A stretch of DNA of 64,000 bases from JANQMX01 sp965247175 (GTDB lineage: Bacteria; Pseudomonadota; Alphaproteobacteria; Kiloniellales; DSM-21159): the NCBI GenBank assembly GCA_965247175.1, contig OZ252006.1, positions 1,612,001 to 1,676,000 of the forward strand. Reading direction: 5' to 3'. The translations under genes and the position numbers were made by a program. Numbering within the stretch: position 1 is the first letter of the stretch; each line of letters opens with the position of its first letter. This document shows, in pieces, positions 17,750-26,502 of this stretch. The notes below the pieces were generated by a model that was not told the DNA's origin, ran no database searches, and saw nothing but the letters and a program-made list of their open reading frames with translations.

Positions 17750-18460
17750 ATGCAGGTCGTGACGATCTCCTTCTTTCGCTTCGGCGGACTGCGCAATCAG
17801 CTCTGGGCCTTCAGCCAGATGCAGTTCTCGCGCCGGCCGCTGCGCCGCATTCCGGGCATCGGCTTCTCCAAGCTCTTCGGCACGGGAACCAGGGAGAGCT
17901 TCCATCCCCTCCCCAACTTTTCCGTCTACTGCATCCTCGCGACCTGGCCTTCCGAAGCGCACGCCAAGCAACAGATCGCCGAGCATGCGGTGTTCCAGCG
18001 CTACCGCGCACACTCGGCCGAGAACTGGACGGTCTACTTGAGCCCGGTTCACAGCTGGGGCCGCTGGGACGGCATCGAGCCTTTTGAGTCCGGCGTGAGC
18101 GACCAGGCGCCTCAGCCCATCGGGGTGCTGACCCGCGCGACCGTCAAGCTCGGGCACCTCCACCAGTTCTGGAAGAGCGTCCCCGACATCAGCGACGACA
18201 CCACGAAGCAGGACAGCCTGGTGTTCAAGATGGGCATGGGCGAAGTGCCCTGGGTCCAGCAGGTCACCTTTTCGGTCTGGGAAGATCTCGAGACCATGCG
18301 GCACTTCGCCTACAAGAGCCGCTTCCACCGCGATGCCGTGAAGAACGCCAGAACCCTGAAGTGGTTCAAGGAAGAGCTCTTCGCCCGTTTCACCATTCTG
18401 GATGCCGAGGGGCATTGGAATGGCGGGGCGCCGCTGCAACGCGCGCTCAGCAAGGTCTGA
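17750..18460 (+). CDS. crtA: Spheroidene monooxygenase CrtA
   Basis: Oxygen-dependent ketolase that converts spheroidene to spheroidenone (2-keto). 236 aa. Recognised by VVTISFFRFGGLRNQLWAF at the N terminus, FSKLFGTGTRESFHPLPN, and VTFSVWEDLETMRHFAY, hallmarks of CrtA. It starts 39 bp after pufC with a weak ribosome site. Its presence implies keto carotenoids under oxygen. Confidence 0.9.
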   Translation: MQVVTISFFRFGGLRNQLWAFSQMQFSRRPLRRIPGIGFSKLFGTGTRESFHPLPNFSVYCILATWPSEAHAKQQIAEHAVFQRYRAHSAENWTVYLSPVHSWGRWDGIEPFESGVSDQAPQPIGVLTRATVKLGHLHQFWKSVPDISDDTTKQDSLVFKMGMGEVPWVQQVTFSVWEDLETMRHFAYKSRFHRDAVKNARTLKWFKEELFARFTILDAEGHWNGGAPLQRALSKV

Positions 18461-18539
18461 CCGCAGGACCTTGCAGGCCTTGCCCGGCGCGTTATCTGCT
18501 ATAAACCCAGGTTACATCACCACTCGTCGATGGTCGAAG

Positions 18540-19028
18540 ATGACGGACCCAAACTACTGGTCGCTCGCTGTTTTTGTGCTGGCCAATCTCGCCGCGGCAT
18601 CGTCCGGCGCGATCTTCAAGCCAGGCGCGTGGTACGAAAGCATTCGCAAGCCTGACTGGCGACCACCGAACTGGATCTTCGCACCGGTCTGGTCCGTTCT
18701 CTATGTGATGATCGCCGTGTCCGGCTGGCTGGTCTGGGACAGGGCGCCAGCCGAAGCGCTGCTGCTTCCAATGATCGCCTATGGCGTCCAGCTGCTGCTC
18801 AACGCGTCCTGGTCGGGCCTATTCTTCGGTCTCCGCAACCCGGGCCTCGCGCTGGTCGGGCTGGTGCTTCTCTGGCTCGCCATCGCGGTGACGATGATCC
18901 TTTTCTACCCGATCTCGTCTTTGGCGACCTGGCTCTTGGCCCCCTACCTGCTCTGGGTCAGCTTCGCCGGCGTGCTCAACGCGGTCGTCTGGCGCATGAA
19001 CCGAGGCATCAAGGTGCCGGCGCAGTGA
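18540..19028 (+). CDS. tspO: TspO/CrtK tryptophan-rich sensory protein
   Basis: 162 aa, five membrane helices, outer-membrane TspO/MBR family. Signature FKPGAWYESIRKPDWRPPNWIFAPVWSVLYV in the first third and a conserved region LLLNASWSGLFFG. In Rhodobacter TspO binds tetrapyrroles and represses photosynthesis genes in oxygen. It lies 79 bp after crtA; start ATG 18540 is chosen as the first before conserved sequence. A TATAAA at 18501-18506 could be part of its own promoter. Confidence 0.9.
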   Translation: MTDPNYWSLAVFVLANLAAASSGAIFKPGAWYESIRKPDWRPPNWIFAPVWSVLYVMIAVSGWLVWDRAPAEALLLPMIAYGVQLLLNASWSGLFFGLRNPGLALVGLVLLWLAIAVTMILFYPISSLATWLLAPYLLWVSFAGVLNAVVWRMNRGIKVPAQ

Positions 19029-19049
19029 CTCCTACGCTGAACAGGAAGC

Positions 19050-20282
19050 TCAGGCTGCCCGTGTAGCCGGCTGCGTCGTGCGCGGCAGATCGAACTCCGC
19101 CCAGATGACGGACAGGGCGGAGATCAAGCGCTCGATATCGGCATCGCTGTGCAGAGGCGACGGCGTTAGCCGGAGCCGCTCGGTTCCCCTCGGCACCGTC
19201 GGATAGTTGATCGGCTGCACGTAGATCCCATGGCGCTCAAGCAGGACGTCGGTGATCTGCTTGCAACGCACCGGGTCGCCCACCATCACCGGCACGATAT
19301 GGCTCGGGTTGGCAAGGTGCGGGATACCGTTGCGGTCCAAGCCTGCACGCACGGCCGCCACGCGGTCCCGTTGGCGATGGCGCTCCGAGGAGCTCGCCTT
19401 GAGGTGCCGCACGCTCGTCATGGCGCCGGCGGCGACCACGGGAGGCAAGGCCGTTGTGAAGATGAAGCCGGACGCATAGCTGCGCACAAAGTCGCAGAGC
19501 GCCGCCGAGGCCGCGATGTAGCCTCCCAGGACTCCGAAGGCCTTGCCGAGCGTTCCCTCAATCACCGTCAGGCGGTCGCACAGGCCCTCGCGCTCGGCCA
19601 CCCCGCCGCCGCGCGGTCCATAGAGGCCGACCGCGTGAACCTCGTCGAGATAGGTCATGGCGCCATAGCGCTCCGCCACGTCGCAGATCTCGCCGATCGG
19701 TGAGATATCGCCATCCATGGAGTAGACGCTCTCGAAGGCGACCAGCTTCGGCCTCTCCGGGTCCAGGTCCTGCAGCTTGCGCTCCAGGTCGGCCGGATCG
19801 TTGTGGGCGAAGATGCGCTTTTCCGCACGGCTGTGCCGGATGCCCTCGATCATCGAAGCGTGGTTGAGCTCGTCCGACAGCACGACGCAGTCCGGCAGGC
19901 GCGACGCCAAGGTACCGAGCGCTGCCCAGTTCGAGACATAGCCCGACGTGAAGAGCAGTGCGTCTTCCTTGCCGTGCAGGTCGGCGAGCTCCCGCTCGAG
20001 CAGCACATGGTAGTGGTTCGTGCCCGAGATGTTGCGCGTCCCGCCGGCTCCGGCGCCACAGCGGTTGAGCGCGGTATGCATAGCCGCCAAGACATCCGGG
20101 TGCTGGCCCATGCCGAGGTAGTCGTTCGAGCACCAGACCGTCACCTCCTCGGGCGCACCGCTATTGTGGCAGCGGGCGCGCGGGAAGTCCCCGGCATTGC
20201 GTTCCAGATCCGCAAATACGCGGTAACGTCCTTCGGCGCGCAGCTCGTTCAGCTTGGTTTGGAAGAAGTGCTCGTACTTCAT
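19050..20282 (-). CDS. hemA: 5-aminolevulinate synthase HemA
   Basis: PLP enzyme condensing glycine with succinyl-CoA to 5-aminolevulinate, first step of tetrapyrrole synthesis by the Shemin route. Begins MKYEHFFQTKL; the PLP lysine is in GTLGKAFGVLGGY, with EVHAVGLYGPRGGG before it. 410 aa, normal. ATG 20282 has GGAGG upstream and overlaps the puhE stop (ATGA), so it is the last gene of the bchF...hemA operon. Confidence 0.95.
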   Translation of the reverse strand: MKYEHFFQTKLNELRAEGRYRVFADLERNAGDFPRARCHNSGAPEEVTVWCSNDYLGMGQHPDVLAAMHTALNRCGAGAGGTRNISGTNHYHVLLERELADLHGKEDALLFTSGYVSNWAALGTLASRLPDCVVLSDELNHASMIEGIRHSRAEKRIFAHNDPADLERKLQDLDPERPKLVAFESVYSMDGDISPIGEICDVAERYGAMTYLDEVHAVGLYGPRGGGVAEREGLCDRLTVIEGTLGKAFGVLGGYIAASAALCDFVRSYASGFIFTTALPPVVAAGAMTSVRHLKASSSERHRQRDRVAAVRAGLDRNGIPHLANPSHIVPVMVGDPVRCKQITDVLLERHGIYVQPINYPTVPRGTERLRLTPSPLHSDADIERLISALSVIWAEFDLPRTTQPATRAA

Positions 20283-21229
20283 GATCGCCTCCAGATCGCC
20301 CTCTGCGATTGCTCGAAAGCTGGCGGGGCCGCCGCCGCGGCAGACCTCACGCCAAGAAAAGTGGTGATGCCCGACCAAAAGCCCGGTCCGGCGATGCTCC
20401 GTTGCGGTTCCCCGCCTTCCTGCGCCTCAGACGCCAGGGCGCCATCCTGCTGACGAGACCTGAACCCCCAGCGCCAGATCGCCACCGCGTGCACAGGCAG
20501 GACCATGAACCAGTGCTCGACGATCGCCAGCGCCAGGAGACTGGCGACCAACAGCAGGCCCGTCGCTTCCGCGCTGCCCGGCGCGGCACCGATCGCACCA
20601 GACACGAGCAGTGCGAGCGCCGCGGTCGAGGCCGTGACGGAGACCGGGAAGAAGAGGTTCATCGGTCGGCGTCGCAGGAAGCTGCCCAGATAGGTCAGGT
20701 GCGGTGGGAGGAACTCCTCGCTGAGATTCGGTACGCCAAAATGCAGGTTGAGCTTTGCGCTGAGCCGCATTGCCCAAAGCAGCAGGATGGTCCAGGTCCC
20801 GGTTTGGTTGGGGTTGTCCCAGGTCACCGCCAGGGTGGCGACGACGAAGGCAAGCACGGCAAGCTCGTGGTAGAGGATCGCTTGCACGGCGTGGAAGAAG
20901 TGTCGGACGCTCCCGCCGGTTTCAGCGCAATCAGGCGGGCAGGCTTCACGAAGCGGCCCCGTCAACAGTCCCGTCAAGAAGGAAAGCTCGAGCCACGCCC
21001 AAACGATCAAAGCCGAGGCAAAGCCAGCATAGGCCGCACCGACGGTCGTCACCTGACTGCTGGTCGCCAAGCCGTAGAAGGCGGGCGCCAGCGCAAGCGT
21101 GATCGCGAACATGGTCCAGGGAAAGGTCCGTTTCGGCAAGCCGTCCAGATAGAGGATCGCCCCGGTGCTGAACCACCAGGCGAGAAGCGCAAAGACGATC
21201 GGGCCGCCGTATTGGACCAGCGTGATCAT
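20279..21229 (-). CDS. puhE: Photosynthetic complex assembly protein PuhE
   Basis: 316 aa membrane protein of the DUF3623 / photosynthetic complex putative assembly protein 2 family, encoded next to acsF and hemA in alphaproteobacteria. Several hydrophobic segments; typical stretches are FSTGAILYLDGLPKRTFPWTM, FHAVQAILYHELAVL and KLNLHFGVPNLSEEFLPPHLTYLGSF. In Rhodobacter it moderates reaction-centre and pigment levels. Its stop overlaps hemA; the C-terminal 50 residues are variable. Confidence 0.88.
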   Translation of the reverse strand: MITLVQYGGPIVFALLAWWFSTGAILYLDGLPKRTFPWTMFAITLALAPAFYGLATSSQVTTVGAAYAGFASALIVWAWLELSFLTGLLTGPLREACPPDCAETGGSVRHFFHAVQAILYHELAVLAFVVATLAVTWDNPNQTGTWTILLLWAMRLSAKLNLHFGVPNLSEEFLPPHLTYLGSFLRRRPMNLFFPVSVTASTAALALLVSGAIGAAPGSAEATGLLLVASLLALAIVEHWFMVLPVHAVAIWRWGFRSRQQDGALASEAQEGGEPQRSIAGPGFWSGITTFLGVRSAAAAAPPAFEQSQRAIWRRS

Positions 21230-21263
21230 CACTTCGCTTTCGAGCCTCCCCTTCCTTGCAGCG

Positions 21264-22331
21264 CTACCAAGCCGGCGCCATTCGGACTTTGTCCGGCAGC
21301 TGATTGTCGACCGTCGGCAAGAAATAGAGGCGCGCGAAAGTGGCCACACCCATGGCGGCCAAGCCGGCCTGCTTCAACTTGCCGACTATGCCGCCTTGGG
21401 CTTTCGCCTTAGCGGTGGCTTCGCCGATCGCGCGCAGCCGCTCCAGGCCGGCGTGGAAGGCCGGGCTGTCGATATCCAAGGTCAACGGGAAGATCTGCTT
21501 CGAGATCTCCGAGGTGATGCGGAAGACGGTGTAGTCGTAGTCCTTGGGGTCGAGACCAAAAGCCTTGTGCATCTCCGGCCGGGTGTGGTCGCGGACATAC
21601 ATGGTCGCAAAGACGGCGAGCAGGAAGAAACGAATCCAAAAGCGGTTGAGCCCGCGCGTCAAGCTCGGGTCGGCCTTCATGATCAGGGCGAAGACCTCGC
21701 CGTGACGGAACTCGTCGTTGCACCAGTCCCGGAACCACTTGAAGATCGGATGGAAGCGGTACTCGGGATGGCGCTCGAGCTGCCGGAAGATGGTGATGTA
21801 GCGGGCGTAGCCGATCTTCTCCGAAAGATAGGTGGCGTAGAAGATGAACTTCGGCCTGAAGAAGGTGTACTTCTTCGCCTTGGTCAGGAAGCCGAGGTCG
21901 ATGCCGAGATCGAAGTCCTTGAGCGCCTGATTGATGAAGTTGGCGTGGCGGGACTCGTCGCGCGCCATGTAGCGCATGACCTTCTTGATGTCGGGATTGT
22001 CGACCTTCCTGGCGATGTTGGCGTAGAGCACGCAGCCCGAATACTCCGAGGTGCAGGAGCTGATTAGGAAGTCGATGAACTCCTTCCGCAACGCCTCGGG
22101 CATCGCTTCGATGGCGCCATCGAACTCCGCGGTGCGCTGAAAGTGATCGGTGTTTGCATCGGTTTCGAACTCACGCATCAACTCATCCCATTCGGCGCGC
22201 ACGGGGCTGAGGTCGAGCTGGTCCATGGCATCGAAGTCGGTGGTGTAGAAGCGCGGACTGATCAGGGACTCGGTCTTCGCCTTGTTCGTCGAGCTGCTGC
22301 TGGTCTTGGCATTTGCTCTGGTCGCGCTCAT
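21264..22331 (-). CDS. acsF: Aerobic Mg-protoporphyrin IX monomethyl ester cyclase AcsF
   Basis: Oxygen-dependent di-iron cyclase that forms ring E of chlorophyll precursors. 355 aa. Di-iron ligand regions EYSGCVLYANIARK, MARDESRHANF and WCNDEFRHGEVFAL are visible. About 20 Ser/Thr/Lys-rich residues form the N terminus. Strong AGGAGG lies upstream (22336-22341). No oxygen-independent BchE occurs in the window, so bacteriochlorophyll synthesis here appears oxygen-dependent, at least from this cluster. Confidence 0.95.
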   Translation of the reverse strand: MSATRANAKTSSSSTNKAKTESLISPRFYTTDFDAMDQLDLSPVRAEWDELMREFETDANTDHFQRTAEFDGAIEAMPEALRKEFIDFLISSCTSEYSGCVLYANIARKVDNPDIKKVMRYMARDESRHANFINQALKDFDLGIDLGFLTKAKKYTFFRPKFIFYATYLSEKIGYARYITIFRQLERHPEYRFHPIFKWFRDWCNDEFRHGEVFALIMKADPSLTRGLNRFWIRFFLLAVFATMYVRDHTRPEMHKAFGLDPKDYDYTVFRITSEISKQIFPLTLDIDSPAFHAGLERLRAIGEATAKAKAQGGIVGKLKQAGLAAMGVATFARLYFLPTVDNQLPDKVRMAPAW

Positions 22332-22351
22332 GGCGTCCTCCTGTCTTGCGG

Positions 22352-22870
22352 CTACAAAGTGCCGACGGTCTGGGGTTTCGGGCTGAGGGTGTCATCGGGT
22401 CCGGCAAAGCTCTCACTGCTGTGCTTGCCGGCGCTCAGTAGGCGGGCGAATGCGCGAGCGTTGTCGAAGCCGAAAGCGTCGAGCTCCACGCGCCGACCCG
22501 TCGTCCGGTCAATGATGGAAAGACGGCCATCGCTCCAACGGGCCAGCGTGAAGGGCGGCACACGATCGATGCCCTGGCTGCGCCGTTCCCTGGCGAACCC
22601 GCGCATGACACCTCGAATGAAGCCATTCGTCCCTGGCTCCAGCACGGCGATCACCTCGCCGGACTCGGCATCCCGGATGGCAATGCCGCCAGCGCTCCTA
22701 TCGAGGAAGTGCAGATCACGGCTTTGCACGACCGCAGCTGACGGAACCTCACTGGTCCCGAAGCCAGTGACCCGTGAGCCCAGCGTCGCGATCAGCGACA
22801 GACCGATCAGCGCGGCCAGTGAAAAAACCAACGGGCGGGGAAAGGACTGGGAGGAGAAGGGTTCGCTCAT
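22352..22870 (-). CDS. puhC: Photosynthetic complex assembly protein PuhC
   Basis: 172 aa, one N-terminal membrane span (PLVFSLAALIGLSLIATLG) then a periplasmic-type domain. RDLHFLDRSAGGIAIRDA and GTNGFIRGVMRGFARERR are typical PuhC motifs. Needed for normal RC-LH1 levels in Rhodobacter. ATG 22870 lies 14 bp after the puhB stop. The ribosome site is weak. Confidence 0.88.
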   Translation of the reverse strand: MSEPFSSQSFPRPLVFSLAALIGLSLIATLGSRVTGFGTSEVPSAAVVQSRDLHFLDRSAGGIAIRDAESGEVIAVLEPGTNGFIRGVMRGFARERRSQGIDRVPPFTLARWSDGRLSIIDRTTGRRVELDAFGFDNARAFARLLSAGKHSSESFAGPDDTLSPKPQTVGTL

Positions 22871-22884
22871 CGTCGTGATCCAAG

Positions 22885-23547
22885 CTACTCGGCGGCGATC
22901 GCCGGCTGCGTCGGCGCCACGGTCTGCGCTTTTTCCTCGGTCATGTCTGCATGCCGCCGGGAGATCACCGACTGTCCCAGGGCGGTGGCGAGAAGGCCGG
23001 CAACGGCCTCGGCATCTGGAATAGCACGCAGCATCGGTTCCGGCCGTGCAAAGCGCCAAGGCCGCGCGTGGGGCCAAAGATGCGGATAGGCGATCTTGTT
23101 CGCGCCCTGCAGCGAAAGCGGAATGTCGCCGCTCCCGTCCTTGCGCAGCCGGCAGTCGGCCGACGCAATGATGTCGAAGGGAATGTTGAAGGTGATGGAG
23201 AGCGCGACGCCGATCCGCATCACCACGCGGCGATTGGTGATCGTATAGACGGTCGTCTGCGCGATCAGCCAGGCCAAAAGGAAGAACAGGCCAATGGCCA
23301 ACGCCATGAGGACTGCGACACTCAAGGCCGCTTCGAGCGCGGCGAAAATCCCCTGTCCGTCATGCAATGCTGCGGCGACACGCCAGGCGCAGAGAAGACC
23401 GCCGTAGAGAGCGATGACCTTTACGTGAAAGAGGCTCTTCGCCAAAGCCCACCAACCCGGGGCGCCTTGCCAGAGGATCTCTTCACCTGCCGGCAAGGCC
23501 TCCGGCAAACCGTGGACGGGCTCGTAGTCGTGCTCTCTTGGCAGCAT
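22885..23547 (-). CDS. puhB: Photosynthetic complex assembly protein PuhB
   Basis: 220 aa. PH-domain-like membrane protein that helps reaction-centre assembly. LPAGEEILWQGAPGWWALAKSLFHV near the N terminus, then two to three membrane spans, then TVYTITNRRVVMRIGVALSITFNIPF, the family signature. ATG 23547 lies 11 bp after puhA and has AGGAGA upstream (23553-23558). C-terminal 20 residues are variable. Confidence 0.9.
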   Translation of the reverse strand: MLPREHDYEPVHGLPEALPAGEEILWQGAPGWWALAKSLFHVKVIALYGGLLCAWRVAAALHDGQGIFAALEAALSVAVLMALAIGLFFLLAWLIAQTTVYTITNRRVVMRIGVALSITFNIPFDIIASADCRLRKDGSGDIPLSLQGANKIAYPHLWPHARPWRFARPEPMLRAIPDAEAVAGLLATALGQSVISRRHADMTEEKAQTVAPTQPAIAAE

Positions 23548-23558
23548 GGCTCGTCTCC

Positions 23559-24338
23559 TTAGAGCAACGGCCCGAGACGATCGGGGGTCGCGTACATATG
23601 ACCGCTGGCGAAGTAGGCAGAGATCTTCTCCTCCTCCAACATCGTCACCTGGTTCGGATCTCTCAGCCGGGGGGCCAAGGCCACTTGGCTGCCGAGGACC
23701 GAGGCGAGATTGACCTCTCCGCGACTGGCGTCGACGCGCGCCAGCGGCATCGGCACCAGAATCTGCCGATTGAGCGCAGTCGTGTCGTTGGACTCGATTT
23801 CGAGATAGCGGACCAACTGCTCGCCCATGTCGATCCACAGCTCCTTGATGGTGCCGGCGTTGCCACCATCGGTGCCGATCACGGCCATGCCGCGAGGGTC
23901 GGGATCTCCTGGCACCACGGAGAAGCCTTCGGCCAAGTGCATCGGCCGGATCTTCGGCGTGCCTTCATGCGACATCTCAGGGACGTCGGGACGCATCGCA
24001 TAGGCGGCCGGGCCGACACCGTCGAGCATCGGATTGCCGCTCGGTTCGAGCGGTGCTCCCGGAAAGCCCGCCGACGGCTGCGCCTTGAGCTCCCGCGCGT
24101 CGTGCTCCTCGCGCGGCGCCTCCACTTCTTCGCCGTTCGGCAGCTTGAAGGTCTTGGCCGGCGGGAACCAGAAGAAGCCGATGTCTTGCCGCTTGCCGGT
24201 GACGGCATCCTCCAGGGGATAGCCCTCGCGCCGATCCTCAAGCCGGAGATAGAAGATGAGACCGGCAAAGAAGATCCAGAAGACGTAGAGAACGACCTGG
24301 GCTACATCCAAACCGCTCAAGAGTGCGCCCGTTTCCAT
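23559..24338 (-). CDS. puhA: Photosynthetic reaction centre H subunit PuhA
   Basis: 259 aa. One N-terminal membrane helix (DVAQVVLYVFWIFFAGLIFYL) followed by a cytoplasmic domain with KTFKLPNGEEV and GTIKELWIDMGEQLVRYLEIE, standard H-subunit features. Two ATGs are adjacent (24341 and 24338); the second is preferred because GGAGG lies 5 bases before it and it gives the usual METGAL start. Gap of 23 bp after lhaA. Confidence 0.95.
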   Translation of the reverse strand: METGALLSGLDVAQVVLYVFWIFFAGLIFYLRLEDRREGYPLEDAVTGKRQDIGFFWFPPAKTFKLPNGEEVEAPREEHDARELKAQPSAGFPGAPLEPSGNPMLDGVGPAAYAMRPDVPEMSHEGTPKIRPMHLAEGFSVVPGDPDPRGMAVIGTDGGNAGTIKELWIDMGEQLVRYLEIESNDTTALNRQILVPMPLARVDASRGEVNLASVLGSQVALAPRLRDPNQVTMLEEEKISAYFASGHMYATPDRLGPLL

Positions 24339-24361
24339 CATGACCTCCACTTTCTCCGGGA

Positions 24362-25804
24362 TTAGCCCGGCAGTTCGGCAAGCCCGAACCTTGCTCTGCT
24401 ATGTGTTGTTGACCTGAGTGGCGCCGTCCGTACCAACGGGCCGATGGCAACCAGGGTGGCGAAGAGTAAGGCGATCTCGATCGCATAGACCGCGTTGTAG
24501 CCAACGGCCTCTCCGGTCAGGGCCGGTCCCAAGGCACCTTCGGCCGAAAGGGCGGAGATGGCGTCGCGCAGGCCGCCTCCGGCCGCGATCGCCAAGCCAG
24601 CGGCCGTGGCCTGCACCGACCCCCAAGCACCGAGCGCCAATCCTGCTTGTCCGTCCTCGGCCTGGTCCATGGCGGCGATCAAGGTGCCGACGGCAAAGAG
24701 CCCGCCGCCAAAGCCGATTAGCGCTGCACCAGCACGGAAGAGCAGCGGTGACGTCACCGGTGCCGAGAAGATCACGGCCGCGAATGCGAAGATGCCAGCA
24801 AGCGCGCCGGCGGCGGCAAGTCGGTAAGGGTCCCACCCTCGCCCGAGCGCCGCAGCGGCGAGCGCGAAGCCGACCAGCGTGCCGCCGGCGAGCAAGGCGG
24901 TGAGCATGGTGGTCGCACTGACGCTGAGCGCCAGAACCTGACCGCCGTAGGGTTCCAGCAGGATGTCCTGCATGCTGAAGGCCGCCGTGCCGAGGCCGAC
25001 CGTAACGAGCAGCCGCGATGCGCGACCATTGGCTGCGAAGACCTTCCAGGAGTCGGCGAAGCTTGGGCGTGGACGGCTGGGGGCGGTCAGTTGAGGATTG
25101 CGCGCCTCCTGCTTCCAGAGCGCGACCATGTTGAGCAGCATGGTGAGCACCGCAGCACCCTGTATCACCTGGATGAGACGGAGCTGACTGAAAGCATCGA
25201 GGAGAACGCCGAACAGCAAGGCGCTCGCGACCATGCCGAGCAGCAGCATGACATACAGCAAAGCCACGACACGCGGACGGTTCTCTGGCGTTGCCAGATC
25301 GGTGGCCAGTGCGAGACCGGCCGTTTGCGTCGTGTGCAGGCCGGCACCCAGCATGAGGAAGGCCAGCGCTGCGCCCAGCTGTCCGACATAGCTCGGCAGG
25401 GGTGCGTGGGTATCGCCCGACAGGACAAGAAGCGCGAAAGGCATGATCGCGAGGCCGCCGAACTGCAGAAGCGAGCCGAACCAAATGTACGGAACGCGGC
25501 GCCAACCGAGGAAGGAGCGGTGCACGTCAGAGCGGAAGCCGATCAACACGCGCAAGGGCGCAAAGAGCAGTGGCAGCGACACCATCGAAGCGACCAGCCA
25601 AGTCGGCACCGCAAGCTCCACGATCATCACGCGATTGAGCGTGCCGGTCAGCAGCACCACCGCCATGCCGACCGAAACCTGGAAGAGCGACAACCGCAGC
25701 AAGCGGCCGAGCGGCAGATCCTTCGTCGCCGCATCGGCAAAGGGGAGCCAGCGCGGCCCGAGCCGCTTCCATCCCATCACCATGCCTTGGTTGAAGCGTC
25801 TCAC
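24362..25804 (-). CDS. lhaA: LhaA, LH1 assembly factor (PucC/BCD major facilitator family)
   Basis: 480 aa, about 12 membrane spans. Typical stretches: LRLSLFQVSVGMAVVLLTGTLNRVMIVEL, LIGFRSDVHRSFLGWRRVPYIWFG and TGLALATD-like TAGLALATDLA. Assists assembly of LH1 and possibly pigment delivery. GTG start at 25804 overlaps the bchM stop by 4 bp (GTGA), which supports this start. Confidence 0.93.
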   Translation of the reverse strand: MRRFNQGMVMGWKRLGPRWLPFADAATKDLPLGRLLRLSLFQVSVGMAVVLLTGTLNRVMIVELAVPTWLVASMVSLPLLFAPLRVLIGFRSDVHRSFLGWRRVPYIWFGSLLQFGGLAIMPFALLVLSGDTHAPLPSYVGQLGAALAFLMLGAGLHTTQTAGLALATDLATPENRPRVVALLYVMLLLGMVASALLFGVLLDAFSQLRLIQVIQGAAVLTMLLNMVALWKQEARNPQLTAPSRPRPSFADSWKVFAANGRASRLLVTVGLGTAAFSMQDILLEPYGGQVLALSVSATTMLTALLAGGTLVGFALAAAALGRGWDPYRLAAAGALAGIFAFAAVIFSAPVTSPLLFRAGAALIGFGGGLFAVGTLIAAMDQAEDGQAGLALGAWGSVQATAAGLAIAAGGGLRDAISALSAEGALGPALTGEAVGYNAVYAIEIALLFATLVAIGPLVRTAPLRSTTHSRARFGLAELPG

Positions 25805-26502
25805 GCCGCGATCAGCTCCTGTGCTTGGGATTGATAGAAGCTGCTGGCGACGTGGTGGCTGCGAGCCGTACGCCAGGCGAGCAGACCAGAGTCATTGTCG
25901 ATCAAGCGGCGAAGGCGATCGGCCCCGGTCGGCTGGATTGCCGGCGCGCGATTGCCTCGCGGAAACAGCTTGCCGGCAAGATGCATGGCCGTCAGCGCCG
26001 GCGTGCGCGGTGCAAAGGTGAAAAGGATGGATTCGCTCGCCCTGCCGCCGAGCACAGCAAGGGCCTTCACCGCGTCTTCCGTCCTGTAGTGGATCAGGGA
26101 GTCCATGGCGACGATGTGATCGAAGTCTCCGAGCGGTGCCTTCAACATATCGTCGGCGATGAACTGGACGCTGCCATCACCGAGATCGCTCGGCGCGCGC
26201 TCTCGCGCCAGCTCGATCAAGGTCGGCGAGAGGTCGATGGCGACAACTTCTGCGCCGCGCCGCGCGAGATCGAACGAGAGCGCCCCAGTGCCACAGCCGG
26301 CATCGAGCACACGTCGACCGCTCAGGTCGGCCGGCAACCAATCGAGGAAGGTCTGGCGCATGCGGTCCCTGCCCGCCCGCACGGTCGCGCGGATGCGGCT
26401 GACCGGGGCCTCCGATGTCAGCTTGGCCCAGGCCTCGACCGCGGTTCGATCGAAGTAGGTCTCAAGCTGCCCGCGGCGCTTTTCGTAGGTCAGACTCGGC
26501 AT
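25801..26502 (-). CDS. bchM: Mg-protoporphyrin IX O-methyltransferase BchM
   Basis: SAM-dependent methyltransferase that methylates the C-13 propionate of Mg-protoporphyrin IX. 233 aa. SAM motif VLDAGCGTGALSFDLARRG near residue 66; the N terminus SLTYEKRRGQLETYFDRTAVEAW is typical. ATG 26502 overlaps the last base of the bchL stop codon (TGATG). Product is the substrate of AcsF. Confidence 0.95.
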   Translation of the reverse strand: MPSLTYEKRRGQLETYFDRTAVEAWAKLTSEAPVSRIRATVRAGRDRMRQTFLDWLPADLSGRRVLDAGCGTGALSFDLARRGAEVVAIDLSPTLIELARERAPSDLGDGSVQFIADDMLKAPLGDFDHIVAMDSLIHYRTEDAVKALAVLGGRASESILFTFAPRTPALTAMHLAGKLFPRGNRAPAIQPTGADRLRRLIDNDSGLLAWRTARSHHVASSFYQSQAQELIAA

